DNA of 64,000 bases from Salegentibacter salinarum (GTDB lineage Bacteria; Bacteroidota; Bacteroidia; Flavobacteriales; Flavobacteriaceae). Made by a program: the position numbers and the translations under genes. Positions 18,151 to 26,424 of this stretch are shown one piece after another. Positions within the stretch are counted from its first letter, which is position 1. The number at the start of each line of letters is the position of its first letter. The DNA is taken from positions 1-64,000 of the forward strand of contig NZ_FUZC01000015.1 in the NCBI RefSeq assembly GCF_900168115.1. The letters are read 5' to 3'. The notes below the pieces were generated by a model. It did no database searches. It had not been told where the DNA came from and saw only the letters and a program-made list of their open reading frames with translations.

Positions 18151-19524
18151 TTACATTTGTGGGATACGCACGGTTTCCCCGATCCAACATCCAATTTGTA
18201 TTGCTTCACCGGCACTTCTACCTCCCTGGAACACATCAGATTTTTGAGGCGCTCTACCTTTGTAAGCAGTAGCAGTTTCATTTGCGTTAGATGCAATAGA
18301 AGGATCTACTCTCGCAGCTCTGGCAGCATAATCTGCAGCTAACCAATACACAGCTCTTTTATCAAAAGTAGTTTCACCACAGTCATTAGCACTTTGAGCA
18401 ATCATATTAGCGATTTGCAAATATGCATTACCTAAAGATGGCTTAGCCTCCAATGCTCTTCTATAGTAATTTCTAGCTTGAGAAAAACTGCCTCTTTCTT
18501 TATAGTTAGAAGCAATTCTATAGTAAATTCTAGCTTTATCGTTAGGATCTTCCTCTAACTCTGCAGCTTCGTTATAGTATTCTAAAGCCTTTGTTCTATC
18601 TCCATCGGCTTCAGCCAACTGTCCTAAAGAGTAAGCAGAATTTGCAGAAGGCTCTAACTGGTGTAATGCTTCAGAAACCTGGAAGAATAATGGATCTTCG
18701 GTACAATCTTTAGCAGATAATCTCGCGTTGGCATTCTGTAACCAATCTACATCAGATTTTTTCTCCTCGAAATCTTTCTTATAAAGAGGAATTAAATTAT
18801 CACAATCTGCTCTTGCACCTAATTTAGCATTTAATGCATTTTTTACGCTGTTATAATTCTTCAAATTAATTTCAGCATATTGAATTTGCTTTTTCTCTTT
18901 AGCGTTAAGCTCTTCTCCAGCCTCCTGCTTCTCAAGAAGTGGCGCTAAATTCTCGGCAGCATCATTTTCTTCTTCTTCAATTTTTGCCATTACTTTATCG
19001 TAATTATCAAAAACATCCTGAAGTTCTCTTTCGCCTGCATCCTGCATGTCTACCATTAACTGAAAATAAGCATAAAGACCTTTTGGACTTGTGAAATTAT
19101 CACGATCTTCAGTATAAGCTTTATCAAAAGCATTATAAAGCTCTTCGGTAGTCCCTGTTTTATTATCAAATCTCACCTGAGCGATATCAGCATATATTTT
19201 TCCTTTAGAAGTTTTATTTGGGAACAATTCCAAACGCTCTTCCCAAAGGCTGATAAGCTCTTCAATATATTGCTCTTTTTCGGCACCTTCAGCATTTTCT
19301 ATTTTATACTCAAGAGCCCGCTCTCCATACTGGAAAGTTGCTAAACTATATTTTGGACATTCTTCCCTAACCTTCATTAAAGGTTCGTAAGCGGCCTCAT
19401 AATCTTTAGCTTTTGCATCGTCATAAGCCAAGGCAGCCATTGTTGCACAATCATTAGACTGAGCGCTTAGAACACTTGAACCTAAAACGGCTCCCGTAAT
19501 TAATGCTATAAATCTCGCTTTCAT
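18151..19524 (-). CDS. Exported TPR-repeat protein
   Basis: Signal peptide (about 1-21, ending S-V-L-S-A-Q) followed by helical, Glu/Lys-rich sequence with clear TPR units near residues 290-390 (for example A-L-E-Y-Y-N-E-A-A-E and A-R-N-Y-Y-R-R-A-L-E-A-K-P). It lies between the beta-barrel protein and lptC in one orientation, so an envelope assembly role is plausible. No catalytic motif is seen. 457 residues. Confidence 0.87.
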   Translation of the reverse strand: MKARFIALITGAVLGSSVLSAQSNDCATMAALAYDDAKAKDYEAAYEPLMKVREECPKYSLATFQYGERALEYKIENAEGAEKEQYIEELISLWEERLELFPNKTSKGKIYADIAQVRFDNKTGTTEELYNAFDKAYTEDRDNFTSPKGLYAYFQLMVDMQDAGERELQDVFDNYDKVMAKIEEEENDAAENLAPLLEKQEAGEELNAKEKKQIQYAEINLKNYNSVKNALNAKLGARADCDNLIPLYKKDFEEKKSDVDWLQNANARLSAKDCTEDPLFFQVSEALHQLEPSANSAYSLGQLAEADGDRTKALEYYNEAAELEEDPNDKARIYYRIASNYKERGSFSQARNYYRRALEAKPSLGNAYLQIANMIAQSANDCGETTFDKRAVYWLAADYAARAARVDPSIASNANETATAYKGRAPQKSDVFQGGRSAGEAIQIGCWIGETVRIPQM

Positions 19525-19544
19525 TTTCTTGTTTATTATTGTGG

Positions 19545-20798
19545 TTAATTAAATTTTCTTCTTTCAAACCATCTTCTGGCTTCGGTAAGGGAAAGCCCTA
19601 CGGAAAGCCTGAAAAAATCTTCCTGAATTAAACCTGAATCTGTGGTACCGCGCTGTCCATACTCAAATCCAAGGTTTATATTAGAAAATCCCGGTCCTAC
19701 AGGTAGTCCAACTCCAAAAGTGATGCCAAACTCATTAATGTCCTGATTATTGATATTTAAACCTGTCTCTTCAAACCTGAATCCTGCCCGGTATACAATA
19801 CGATTAAAATAATTTGTAATTGAATTATATTGTGGAATAAAATAACCACCAAACTTATATTGTGAAGCATTTGCAAAGTTTGCATTTGCACCTCCAGCAC
19901 CGCTTACACTTAAAAATGAATTATCATCTGTACTTACATATTCCCCACCAAAAAACCATTTATTAGGTCTTCCCAGACCTAAACCAATAGTGTATTTAGC
20001 CGGTAATGTTAACTCAGAATCAGCAACACTAATATCGCGCTCCTCTACTACAGATTCCCCACCGTTGGGTGAAAATGCAATAGTGGCTAATTGCCTGGAA
20101 TTTTCAGCATCTATATTTGTGGTTGGTGAATAAGTAGCCGCCGCGTGAAGTTTAAGTCCGTTTTCTAACCTCTGCTGAAAATCGGCTCCAAAATTATAAC
20201 TAAAGCCCAGTAAATCTGACCTGCTTATATCACGAGAACCTAACTGAACCTCATCCCTTATAAGCGTTCTGTGATTTTGAAGGTTTCCGAAATTATAATT
20301 CACATCGATTCCAAGGCTTAAAGAAGGAATTACCTGATATCCGGCTGAAAGAAAAACTTTATTCATCCCGCCACGACCTTCAAGCCTGCTGGCCACATCT
20401 TCTCTAATATCCAGAATTTGATATCCTACCGAGGTATATGGTAATACTCCAAAAGCAAAACCAAGGTTTCCTCCAACCGGTACGCCAATAGCTAAATAAT
20501 CTAACGATGAAACTTTCGCATTATCTTCTGCAGCATCGGAATTTAAGGTTAATCTCTCGTGAGAACCTCCTAAAGCGTAAGTGGTTCTTCTTAATCTCCC
20601 GTACCCTGCAGGGTTTCTAAGGTTAAGGTGAATACTGTCTGAAAACATACTTAAGCCACCCATAGACCTGTTTTCTACAGTTCCTTTAAAAGTGTTAAGT
20701 CCAATTCCGTAATAAGAATAGGGTGAAGATACATTCTCCTGAGCTGTAGCAACAACTGTAAAAAAAACAGCTACGATTACTATAAATCGTTTAATCAT
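19545..20798 (-). CDS. Outer-membrane beta-barrel protein, FadL/PorV-like fold
   Basis: 417 residues; signal peptide ending V-A-T-A-Q (about 20), then alternating amphipathic strands with aromatic belts and a C-terminal Phe-rich strand. Start S-P-Y-S-Y-Y-G-I-G resembles the hypothetical barrel proteins commonly encoded next to coaX in Flavobacteriia. It overlaps coaX by 4 nt (ATGA), indicating coupling. Ligand unknown. Confidence 0.82.
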   Translation of the reverse strand: MIKRFIVIVAVFFTVVATAQENVSSPYSYYGIGLNTFKGTVENRSMGGLSMFSDSIHLNLRNPAGYGRLRRTTYALGGSHERLTLNSDAAEDNAKVSSLDYLAIGVPVGGNLGFAFGVLPYTSVGYQILDIREDVASRLEGRGGMNKVFLSAGYQVIPSLSLGIDVNYNFGNLQNHRTLIRDEVQLGSRDISRSDLLGFSYNFGADFQQRLENGLKLHAAATYSPTTNIDAENSRQLATIAFSPNGGESVVEERDISVADSELTLPAKYTIGLGLGRPNKWFFGGEYVSTDDNSFLSVSGAGGANANFANASQYKFGGYFIPQYNSITNYFNRIVYRAGFRFEETGLNINNQDINEFGITFGVGLPVGPGFSNINLGFEYGQRGTTDSGLIQEDFFRLSVGLSLTEARRWFERRKFN

Positions 20799-21526
20799 TG
20801 AGTCTTGTTAAATTCTAAAATGTAGTTTAATCCCTTTAAAAGAAAATTCGGGTTGGCAAATATGCCATTTTTTACCCGCTTTGACAAAATTTGCGTATCC
20901 CCTCCTGTTAAAATAATTGTTAAATATTTATAATCAGCCCTATAGCGATCAATTATTCCATCAAGCTCGGCTAATACGCCGTTTAATACGCCGGATAAGA
21001 TACTTTCTTGAGTAGAATTGCCAATTAAAGCAACATTTTCCTCTAATTCTACTAACGGAAGTTTGGCAGTAAAATTATGAAGCGCTTTTAAACGCATGTG
21101 TAAACCGGGGGATATAGCGCCGCCTAAATATTCATCTTTATCATTCTTAAAATCGAAAGTAATACAGGTCCCGGCATCTATAATTAGCAAGTTTTTATTC
21201 TTATACTCTTTTGCTCCCGCCGCCACTAATGCTAAGCGGTCTTTTCCTAAAGTTTGAGGAGAAGCATATTTATTTTTAAATGGAAGTTTGGTATTTTCTC
21301 CCAGGACAAAGAGTTCCGTCTCTTTTTTTAGCATTTTTTCTATTTCCGAAGTATCCTTTATTACCGAAGAAAGCATAGAAAAAGTTATTTTCGGATGTTC
21401 TTTTTTTATTTGCTGAAATTTTTCTGAAAATTTTTCAAATGAAAACACATAAGACCTCAAAAGTTTAGCATCCTGAAAAACAGCACTTTTTACGGCAGAA
21501 TTACCAACATCAATAATTAAATTCAT
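20795..21526 (-). CDS. coaX: Type III pantothenate kinase
   Basis: First enzyme of coenzyme A synthesis (pantothenate to 4'-phosphopantothenate), ASKHA fold. Phosphate 1 motif D-V-G-N-S at residues 6-10, Y-A-S-P-Q-T-L-G-K-D-R near 88-98, D-A-G-T-C-I-T-F-D near 117-125, G-G-A-I-S-P-G and G-G-D-T. 243 residues. First gene of the minus-strand envelope cluster; the tRNA-Phe gene lies upstream in the opposite direction. Confidence 0.95.
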   Translation of the reverse strand: MNLIIDVGNSAVKSAVFQDAKLLRSYVFSFEKFSEKFQQIKKEHPKITFSMLSSVIKDTSEIEKMLKKETELFVLGENTKLPFKNKYASPQTLGKDRLALVAAGAKEYKNKNLLIIDAGTCITFDFKNDKDEYLGGAISPGLHMRLKALHNFTAKLPLVELEENVALIGNSTQESILSGVLNGVLAELDGIIDRYRADYKYLTIILTGGDTQILSKRVKNGIFANPNFLLKGLNYILEFNKTQ

Positions 21527-21576
21527 AGCAATTAGTTGTTCCGGCTAAATTACAAAAGCATTTTTTTAAATTTTCC

Positions 21577-21608
21577 TTTGTGAGATTATAAAAATGGATA
21601 TATATTTG
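21577..21608 (+). promoter_or_regulatory. Bacteroidota-type promoter of tRNA-Phe
   Basis: TTTG (21577-21580), 20-nt spacer, TATATTTG (21601-21608). Exact match to the -33/-7 consensus and placed about 24 nt before the mature tRNA 5' end. Serves here as the local reference for other promoter calls. Confidence 0.85.
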
Positions 21609-21631
21609 CAACCGCTTATAACAAAGCAACT

Positions 21632-21704
21632 GGTGCCTTAGCTCAGTTGGTAGAGCAAAGGACTGAAAATCCTTGTGTCCCTGGTTCGATTCCTGGAGGC
21701 ACCA
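21632..21704 (+). tRNA. tRNA-Phe (GAA)
   Basis: Full cloverleaf of 73 nt: acceptor GGTGCCT pairs with AGGCACC, D arm with AGCTCAGTTGGTAGAGC, anticodon stem AAGGA/TCCTT around loop CTGAAAA (anticodon GAA), T arm with GGTTCGATTCC. Discriminator A at 21704. The 3' CCA is not fully encoded (ACC then T). Confidence 0.97.
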
Positions 21705-21708
21705 CCTT

Positions 21709-21742
21709 AAAAGCCCGATACACTTAGTGTTTTCGGGCTTTT
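21709..21742 (+). terminator. Intrinsic terminator of tRNA-Phe
   Basis: 10-bp stem (21709-21718 with 21733-21742) with a small inner stem, followed by T-rich sequence. It directly follows the tRNA. Confidence 0.85.
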
Positions 21743-21796
21743 TTAATTTTAACCTCAATAGGTTTCCAGGAAAGATTTTCAAACTTTCTTAAAAAC

Positions 21797-21832
21797 AAAA
21801 AAGCCTCTTTCCGAATACACGGAAAAAAGCTT
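21797..21832 (-). terminator. Intrinsic terminator of the ncRNA candidate
   Basis: 13-bp stem with two G-U pairs (21820-21832 with 21801-21813), 6-nt loop, followed on the minus strand by TTTTGTTTTT. There is no minus-strand CDS for it to serve. Confidence 0.75.
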
Positions 21833-22050
21833 CTCATTGGTTAGCCAAATCCACACAACATAGGATTAACTGGCTAACTACACGCCCTGAATTACCAGGG
21901 CAAACAACACAACTTAATTTTAATACTAAAAGTGAAATATCAACTTCTAGGGTTGGGGTATAAACCCAAATTTTTTATATACAACCAATGACTTAACCCG
22001 GTCTCTAATATTTAATTCTCCCTCCTATTCCCCGTGGGTTTAAAAGAGGG
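21797..22050 (-). ncRNA. Candidate structured non-coding RNA (about 250 nt)
   Basis: Between the tRNA terminator and the sensor kinase no gene fits, but the minus strand has a promoter, several hairpins and a terminator in the right order. From 5' to 3' on the minus strand: a hairpin of CCCTC/GAGGG type (about 22051-22021), a GGGTT/AACCC hairpin (about 21970-21950), GCCCTG/CAGGGC (21901-21896 with 21889-21884), a 13-bp stem GTTAGCCA plus GGATT (21878-21863 with 21852-21840), then the terminator. No ORF longer than a few codons is present. It could be a 6S-like or other regulatory RNA; I cannot assign a family. Confidence 0.5.
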
Positions 22051-22054
22051 CTGG

Positions 22055-22087
22055 CAAATATACAATTTCTTCTTTCTATTATACAAA
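22055..22087 (-). promoter_or_regulatory. Promoter of the ncRNA candidate
   Basis: On the minus strand TTTG (22087-22084), 21-nt spacer, TATATTTG (22062-22055): same boxes as the tRNA-Phe promoter. Expected transcription start about 22050. Confidence 0.65.
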
Positions 22088-22231
22088 TAAAAGTTTTCTA
22101 TGCTTATTTTATGAAAATCTCAATATTGCAATTTATGTAAATCCAGAATTTCAGAATTAGCTATTTTATCTTTTTAAATTAAATATTTGGTTTCAGCCTT
22201 TGGGCCGCGAGCTTTTTATATTTTTGAGCAT

Positions 22232-24154
22232 ATGAAGCACTATTACTGCTTGTTTTTTAGCCTGGGTATTTTGCTCTGGGGCTGTCAAAAAAAAGAAGTG
22301 AATACCGAGGAGGATAAAAAATCGATTGATTCGGTTTCATATTACTATGAAAAAGCCAAAGCAAACGATTCTATTCCGCATAAAATAAGTTTCTTGAATA
22401 AAGGGCTTGAGAAAATTCAACAAGAATCCGATACCTTATTACCGATATTGCTCGACTACAAAATCTACTATCACAACCGGTTAAAAGAATATGACAGCTC
22501 CCTGGTTTTTGCTGATAGCCTTAAGCGCGTAGCAAACTTTCAAAAAGATACAAACTGGATTGCACTGTCTTTTTACCGAAAAGCGGTTATTAATCGCTAT
22601 TTAGATAATCAGGAAACAGTTTTTAAAAATGCTTTTGAATCCCGGAAGCGATATCTTCAATTAAGAGATAGTACAAAAGCTGCCCGCCGTAGCCTAGAAA
22701 TGGCAATTGCTCAAAGTCGAATGCAGGATTATACTGGCAGCCAGGAATCGGCTACAGAAGCTTTACGCTATCTCAATGAAGAAAAAGATACTCAATATCT
22801 ATGCAGTGCTTACAATATTATTGCTATTGCATATCGCAATCAGGGTTTTTATAAGGATGCAATAAAAGAATACCAAAATGCACTTCACTATGCCCAAGAC
22901 CTGGAAGATAGTCTGACATACCATAATAATATAGGTCTGGTTTACCAGGCTCAGAAAAATTATAAAAAAGCGGATTCTGTTTTTAAGGAAATTCTGTCAA
23001 AAGTTTCAGAACAGGATTATAAAGCCCGGGCACGTTACCTGGATAACCTGGCTTTTAATAAATGGTTGCAGGATGCAGAAAAGAATATTTCCGTAGAATT
23101 ATTAAAGGCATTACAGTGGCGTAAAGAACACGGTGACAAGACCGGCATAAAAGCAAGCTATGCACATTTATCGCAATATTATGAAAATCGAGATAAAGAA
23201 AAAGCAATTGATTATGCCGAAAAATGGCTAAAAACCGGAGAAGCAACTAACACACTCTTAGCTCAAACAGCTGCACTGAAACGGCTTATTAAGCTGAATG
23301 CTGGAGAAACCGGTGAAACGAATTATGTCTCTGAATATATCCGATTAAGCGACAGTTTGAATAAAGTAAGTTTACAGGCAAAAAACACTTTTGCTAAAAT
23401 AAAATTTGATGAAGAGCGCAAACAGCAGCAGATTTCCGGTTTAGAGACTTCTTCAGCATTGCAAGCACTGGAAAACCAGGAAATAAAAACAAGAAATTAC
23501 ATTCTATTCTTTTTTGTCATTTTGATAATTGGTTTCACGGTTTTTATCACCTATTATAATCGGCAAAAGCATAAAAAAGAGAAAATAAAGGAAATCTATA
23601 ATACTGAAACCCGAATTTCTAAAGTAATTCACGACGAACTTGCAAACGATGTGTACAATGTTATGAGCAGCATAGAAGCAATTGCCCCTACTGAAACAAT
23701 GGATAAACTGGAGCAGATTTACAGCCGTACACGAAATATCTCCAGAGAGAACAGGGATATTACTACGGGCCCCGGTTATTCAAATCACCTAATGACATCG
23801 CTTTCAAGCATTTGTCCCGACAACACAAGGTTAATTGTCAGCGGAGAAAAGAATATTACCTGGACTAAGATTAAGGCTGAAAAAAAACTAGTAATCTATA
23901 GGGTATTACAAGAAATTATGGTGAATATGAAAAAGCACAGTAACGCCAGATTCGTTGCTTTGATTTTTAATGAAGAAGGAAAACACCTAAAAATTGATTA
24001 TTCTGATAATGGGGAAGGGAGTTCTATGCAAGCTATCAAAACCGGAAATGGACTGCAAAATGTGGAAAACCGTATTTTTTCTATAAATGGAAAACTTACT
24101 TTTGAAACTGAAAAGGGTAAAGGATTAAAAATCACGATCCTAGTTCCGTTATAA
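22232..24154 (+). CDS. TPR-containing sensor histidine kinase
   Basis: 640-residue two-component kinase. The chosen ATG gives a signal ending in L-W-G-C (Cys 18), so the sensor part may be lipid-anchored. TPR-like helices fill about 30-350, a coiled region follows, one membrane helix lies at 423-442, then a NarL-type dimerisation helix with the phospho-His in V-I-H-D-E-L-A-N-D-V (His 467), and an ATPase domain with N-box E-I-M-V-N-M-K-K-H (Asn 565) and S-D-N-G-E-G (about 591-596). The cognate regulator follows after 8 nt. The ligand is unknown; the position next to the xylan locus suggests, but does not show, a link. Confidence 0.88.
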   Translation: MKHYYCLFFSLGILLWGCQKKEVNTEEDKKSIDSVSYYYEKAKANDSIPHKISFLNKGLEKIQQESDTLLPILLDYKIYYHNRLKEYDSSLVFADSLKRVANFQKDTNWIALSFYRKAVINRYLDNQETVFKNAFESRKRYLQLRDSTKAARRSLEMAIAQSRMQDYTGSQESATEALRYLNEEKDTQYLCSAYNIIAIAYRNQGFYKDAIKEYQNALHYAQDLEDSLTYHNNIGLVYQAQKNYKKADSVFKEILSKVSEQDYKARARYLDNLAFNKWLQDAEKNISVELLKALQWRKEHGDKTGIKASYAHLSQYYENRDKEKAIDYAEKWLKTGEATNTLLAQTAALKRLIKLNAGETGETNYVSEYIRLSDSLNKVSLQAKNTFAKIKFDEERKQQQISGLETSSALQALENQEIKTRNYILFFFVILIIGFTVFITYYNRQKHKKEKIKEIYNTETRISKVIHDELANDVYNVMSSIEAIAPTETMDKLEQIYSRTRNISRENRDITTGPGYSNHLMTSLSSICPDNTRLIVSGEKNITWTKIKAEKKLVIYRVLQEIMVNMKKHSNARFVALIFNEEGKHLKIDYSDNGEGSSMQAIKTGNGLQNVENRIFSINGKLTFETEKGKGLKITILVPL

Positions 24155-24162
24155 ATATTATC

Positions 24163-24828
24163 ATGTTTAAAAGAGTCCTAGTTGCAGAAGATATGGACAG
24201 TATCAATCAGGCTGTTTCCATTATTTTAAAAGATCTCGGAATTACAGAAGTTTTTCATTCACAGTATTGCGACCAGGCCTGGTTAAGGGCTAAGAAAGCA
24301 ATTAAGGATAATCATCCTTTTGATTTACTCATTTGCGACCTTTCTTTTAAGCAGGATTATAGAGATGAAAAAATACCTTCGGGACAGGAACTTATTTCAA
24401 TCTTAAAAAATGAAGATCCAAACCTAAAGGTTATTGTAAATTCTATTGAAGATCATCCGCAAACCGTTCGTGATCTATGGAATTCCGGCAATATTGACGC
24501 TTATGTTTGTAAAGATCGCACCGGACTTAAAGATTTGAAGGAGGCGATTAAAACAGTAAGTAATAACAAGCAATACAATTCTCCTTCCATTCAAAAAGCG
24601 CTCAAACAGAAAAACCTGCTTAGCCTTAACGAATTTGAGATAAATATTGTGAAATATCTCTCCAATGGTTACACCCAGGATGAAATTGAAAGAGAGTTGA
24701 AGAAGAAAAACATAAAGCCTAGCAGCAGAAGCGCTATAGAGAAGCGTTTAAAGGAGCTACGCGAAGAATTTAAGGCAAATACCAATCCACACCTTATTGG
24801 GATTATGAAAGACCTAAAATTGATTTAA
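24163..24828 (+). CDS. Response regulator with C-terminal helix-turn-helix
   Basis: 221 residues. Receiver domain (about 1-140) with acidic D11 region, phospho-acceptor Asp 59 in L-L-I-C-D-L-S and the conserved Lys near 119 (V-C-K-D-R). The C-terminal part (about 150-215) has a LuxR-like helix-turn-helix (L-S-N-G-Y-T-Q-D-E-I), longer than usual in the following loop. Paired with the TPR sensor kinase. Confidence 0.88.
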   Translation: MFKRVLVAEDMDSINQAVSIILKDLGITEVFHSQYCDQAWLRAKKAIKDNHPFDLLICDLSFKQDYRDEKIPSGQELISILKNEDPNLKVIVNSIEDHPQTVRDLWNSGNIDAYVCKDRTGLKDLKEAIKTVSNNKQYNSPSIQKALKQKNLLSLNEFEINIVKYLSNGYTQDEIERELKKKNIKPSSRSAIEKRLKELREEFKANTNPHLIGIMKDLKLI

Positions 24829-25015
24829 AAGCGATTATTTTTTTGCAGACTACATCATCAAACACCTAATAACTCTTAGCCCCTCTTTAAATTTTCCTGA
24901 CGATAAAATTTATTTTTAATAAAAAAAACATTCGGTGCAGATTGGCTACCGGATGGTTCATTCACACACTTACTAAACTTATGCAAGATTAAGAGACTGC
25001 TGTAATTAAATTACA

Positions 25016-25025
25016 CAACCGTTTG
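25016..25025. promoter_or_regulatory. Putative LacI-type operator CAACCGTTTG
   Basis: Fits the palindromic pattern CAAYCGWTTG found upstream of the other xylan genes. It lies 132 bp before the first GH43 start in a 329-bp gap that holds no gene. A half site (TACGATTG) sits near 25107-25114 and a weak -7 (TATTTTTA) at 25124-25131. Confidence 0.5.
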
Positions 25026-25157
25026 CGTAATAAGACGATTTTTTAAAGCTAAATTTTCACTTAAAAAACTATTTTACAGGGGATATTATCTATATTAACT
25101 TACGAATACGATTGATTTTTTCATATTTTTACCCGAAACATTAAAACCAATTTTAAA

Positions 25158-26261
25158 ATGAAACTAAAACAAAGCCTTCCAATTTTATTACCGGCGCTTA
25201 TTGCCTTTGGTTGCAAGGATAACAACAAACAGGAGGAAAAAGACGAGGTAGCTGAAGATTCTCTAGCCCAACAAGATACTATCAGATATCACTCAGAGCC
25301 TTTAATCACCGATCATTATACCGCAGATCCTTCAGCTCATGTTTTTGAAGATAAAATATTTATTTATCCCTCGCATGACTGGGATTCTGGAAAACCTGAA
25401 GATGATACTGGAAACCATTTTAATATGAAGGATTACCACGTTTATTCTATGGAAGATCCTAACGGTGAAGTAACCGATCATGGGGAAGTTCTCACAGTTG
25501 AAGACGTGGCCTGGGCGGAACGCCAAATGTGGGCCCCCGATGCCGCTGAAAAAGACGGTAAATACTACCTTTTCTTCCCTGCAAAAGATAAAGACGATAT
25601 TTTCAGAATTGGAGTAGCCACATCTAATAACCCCGAAGGTCCTTTTACCCCGGAAGAAGAACCAATTGAAGGTAGCTACAGTATAGATCCTGCGGTTTAT
25701 AAAGACACCGATGGTGAATATTATATGTATTTCGGCGGAATTTGGGGAGGCCAGTTACAACGTTGGCAAACCGGCGAATTTGCTGAAGAGGACGAATATC
25801 CTGCTGATGATGAACCAGCACTAAGACCAAAAATCGCTAAGATGAGCGATGATTTATTGAGTTTTGCTGAAGAACCAAAAGATGTTGAAATCTTAGATGA
25901 AAACGGAGAGCCTATCACCACAGGTGATAACGACCGTAGATTCTTTGAAGCAGCCTGGGTTCACCAGTATAATGATAAATATTATTTCTCTTATTCTACC
26001 GGGGATACCCATAATATTGCTTACGCCATAGGCGACAGCCCTTATGGTCCCTTCACTTATCAGGGAGTAATTTTAGAGCCGGTTGTAGGTTGGACCAACC
26101 ACCACTCTATAGTTGAATACGAAGGGAAATGGTATTTATTCTATCACGATAGTTCACTTTCAGAAGGAAAAACATACTTAAGAAGTATGAAAATGATGGA
26201 AATTGAATATGATGAAGATGGAAAAATAAAAACAATGCAGTCTTATACTGAATTGGACTAA
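25158..26261 (+). CDS. Glycoside hydrolase family 43 lipoprotein (beta-xylosidase/arabinofuranosidase group)
   Basis: Five-bladed propeller glycosidase acting on xylosyl or arabinosyl ends. Signal with lipobox Cys 19 (A-F-G-C) followed by acidic residues, compatible with surface export of flavobacterial lipoproteins. The GH43 catalytic triad is visible: base Asp 57 (T-A-D-P-S-A), pKa Asp 177 (S-I-D-P-A-V) and acid Glu 264 (F-E-A-A-W-V). 367 residues. Monocistronic, with its own terminator. Exact substrate (xylose or arabinose) is not decidable by eye. Confidence 0.9.
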   Translation: MKLKQSLPILLPALIAFGCKDNNKQEEKDEVAEDSLAQQDTIRYHSEPLITDHYTADPSAHVFEDKIFIYPSHDWDSGKPEDDTGNHFNMKDYHVYSMEDPNGEVTDHGEVLTVEDVAWAERQMWAPDAAEKDGKYYLFFPAKDKDDIFRIGVATSNNPEGPFTPEEEPIEGSYSIDPAVYKDTDGEYYMYFGGIWGGQLQRWQTGEFAEEDEYPADDEPALRPKIAKMSDDLLSFAEEPKDVEILDENGEPITTGDNDRRFFEAAWVHQYNDKYYFSYSTGDTHNIAYAIGDSPYGPFTYQGVILEPVVGWTNHHSIVEYEGKWYLFYHDSSLSEGKTYLRSMKMMEIEYDEDGKIKTMQSYTELD

Positions 26262-26280
26262 AAAAGCAATCTGTTATTAT

Positions 26281-26319
26281 AAAAAAGCTGCTGATAATCA
26301 AATATCAGCAGCTTTTTTT
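26281..26319 (+). terminator. Intrinsic terminator of the first GH43 gene
   Basis: Long stem AAAAAGCTGCTGAT (26282-26295) with ATCAGCAGCTTTTT (26304-26317), followed by further T. Confidence 0.9.
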
Positions 26320-26366
26320 GCCTTATATTAATATTGATTATTATCTAACTGAAGCATTCTAAACTT

Positions 26367-26395
26367 AAAAACCGATGCAAGGCTGCACCGGTTTT
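26367..26395 (-). terminator. Intrinsic terminator of the second GH43 gene
   Basis: 12-bp stem (26384-26395 with 26368-26379, one G-U pair), loop of 4 nt, T run on the minus strand. Convergent with the preceding terminator. Confidence 0.85.
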
Positions 26396-26424
26396 CTCTG
26401 TATCTAAAAGGCTATAAACAACTA

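Noticed and set aside
21510-21782. Minus-strand open frame of 90 codons over the tRNA
   Set aside because: It covers tRNA-Phe and its terminator in antisense and has no protein-like features.
22319-22332. AAATCGATTG in the sensor kinase gene as an operator
   Set aside because: One mismatch, inside coding sequence of an unrelated gene.
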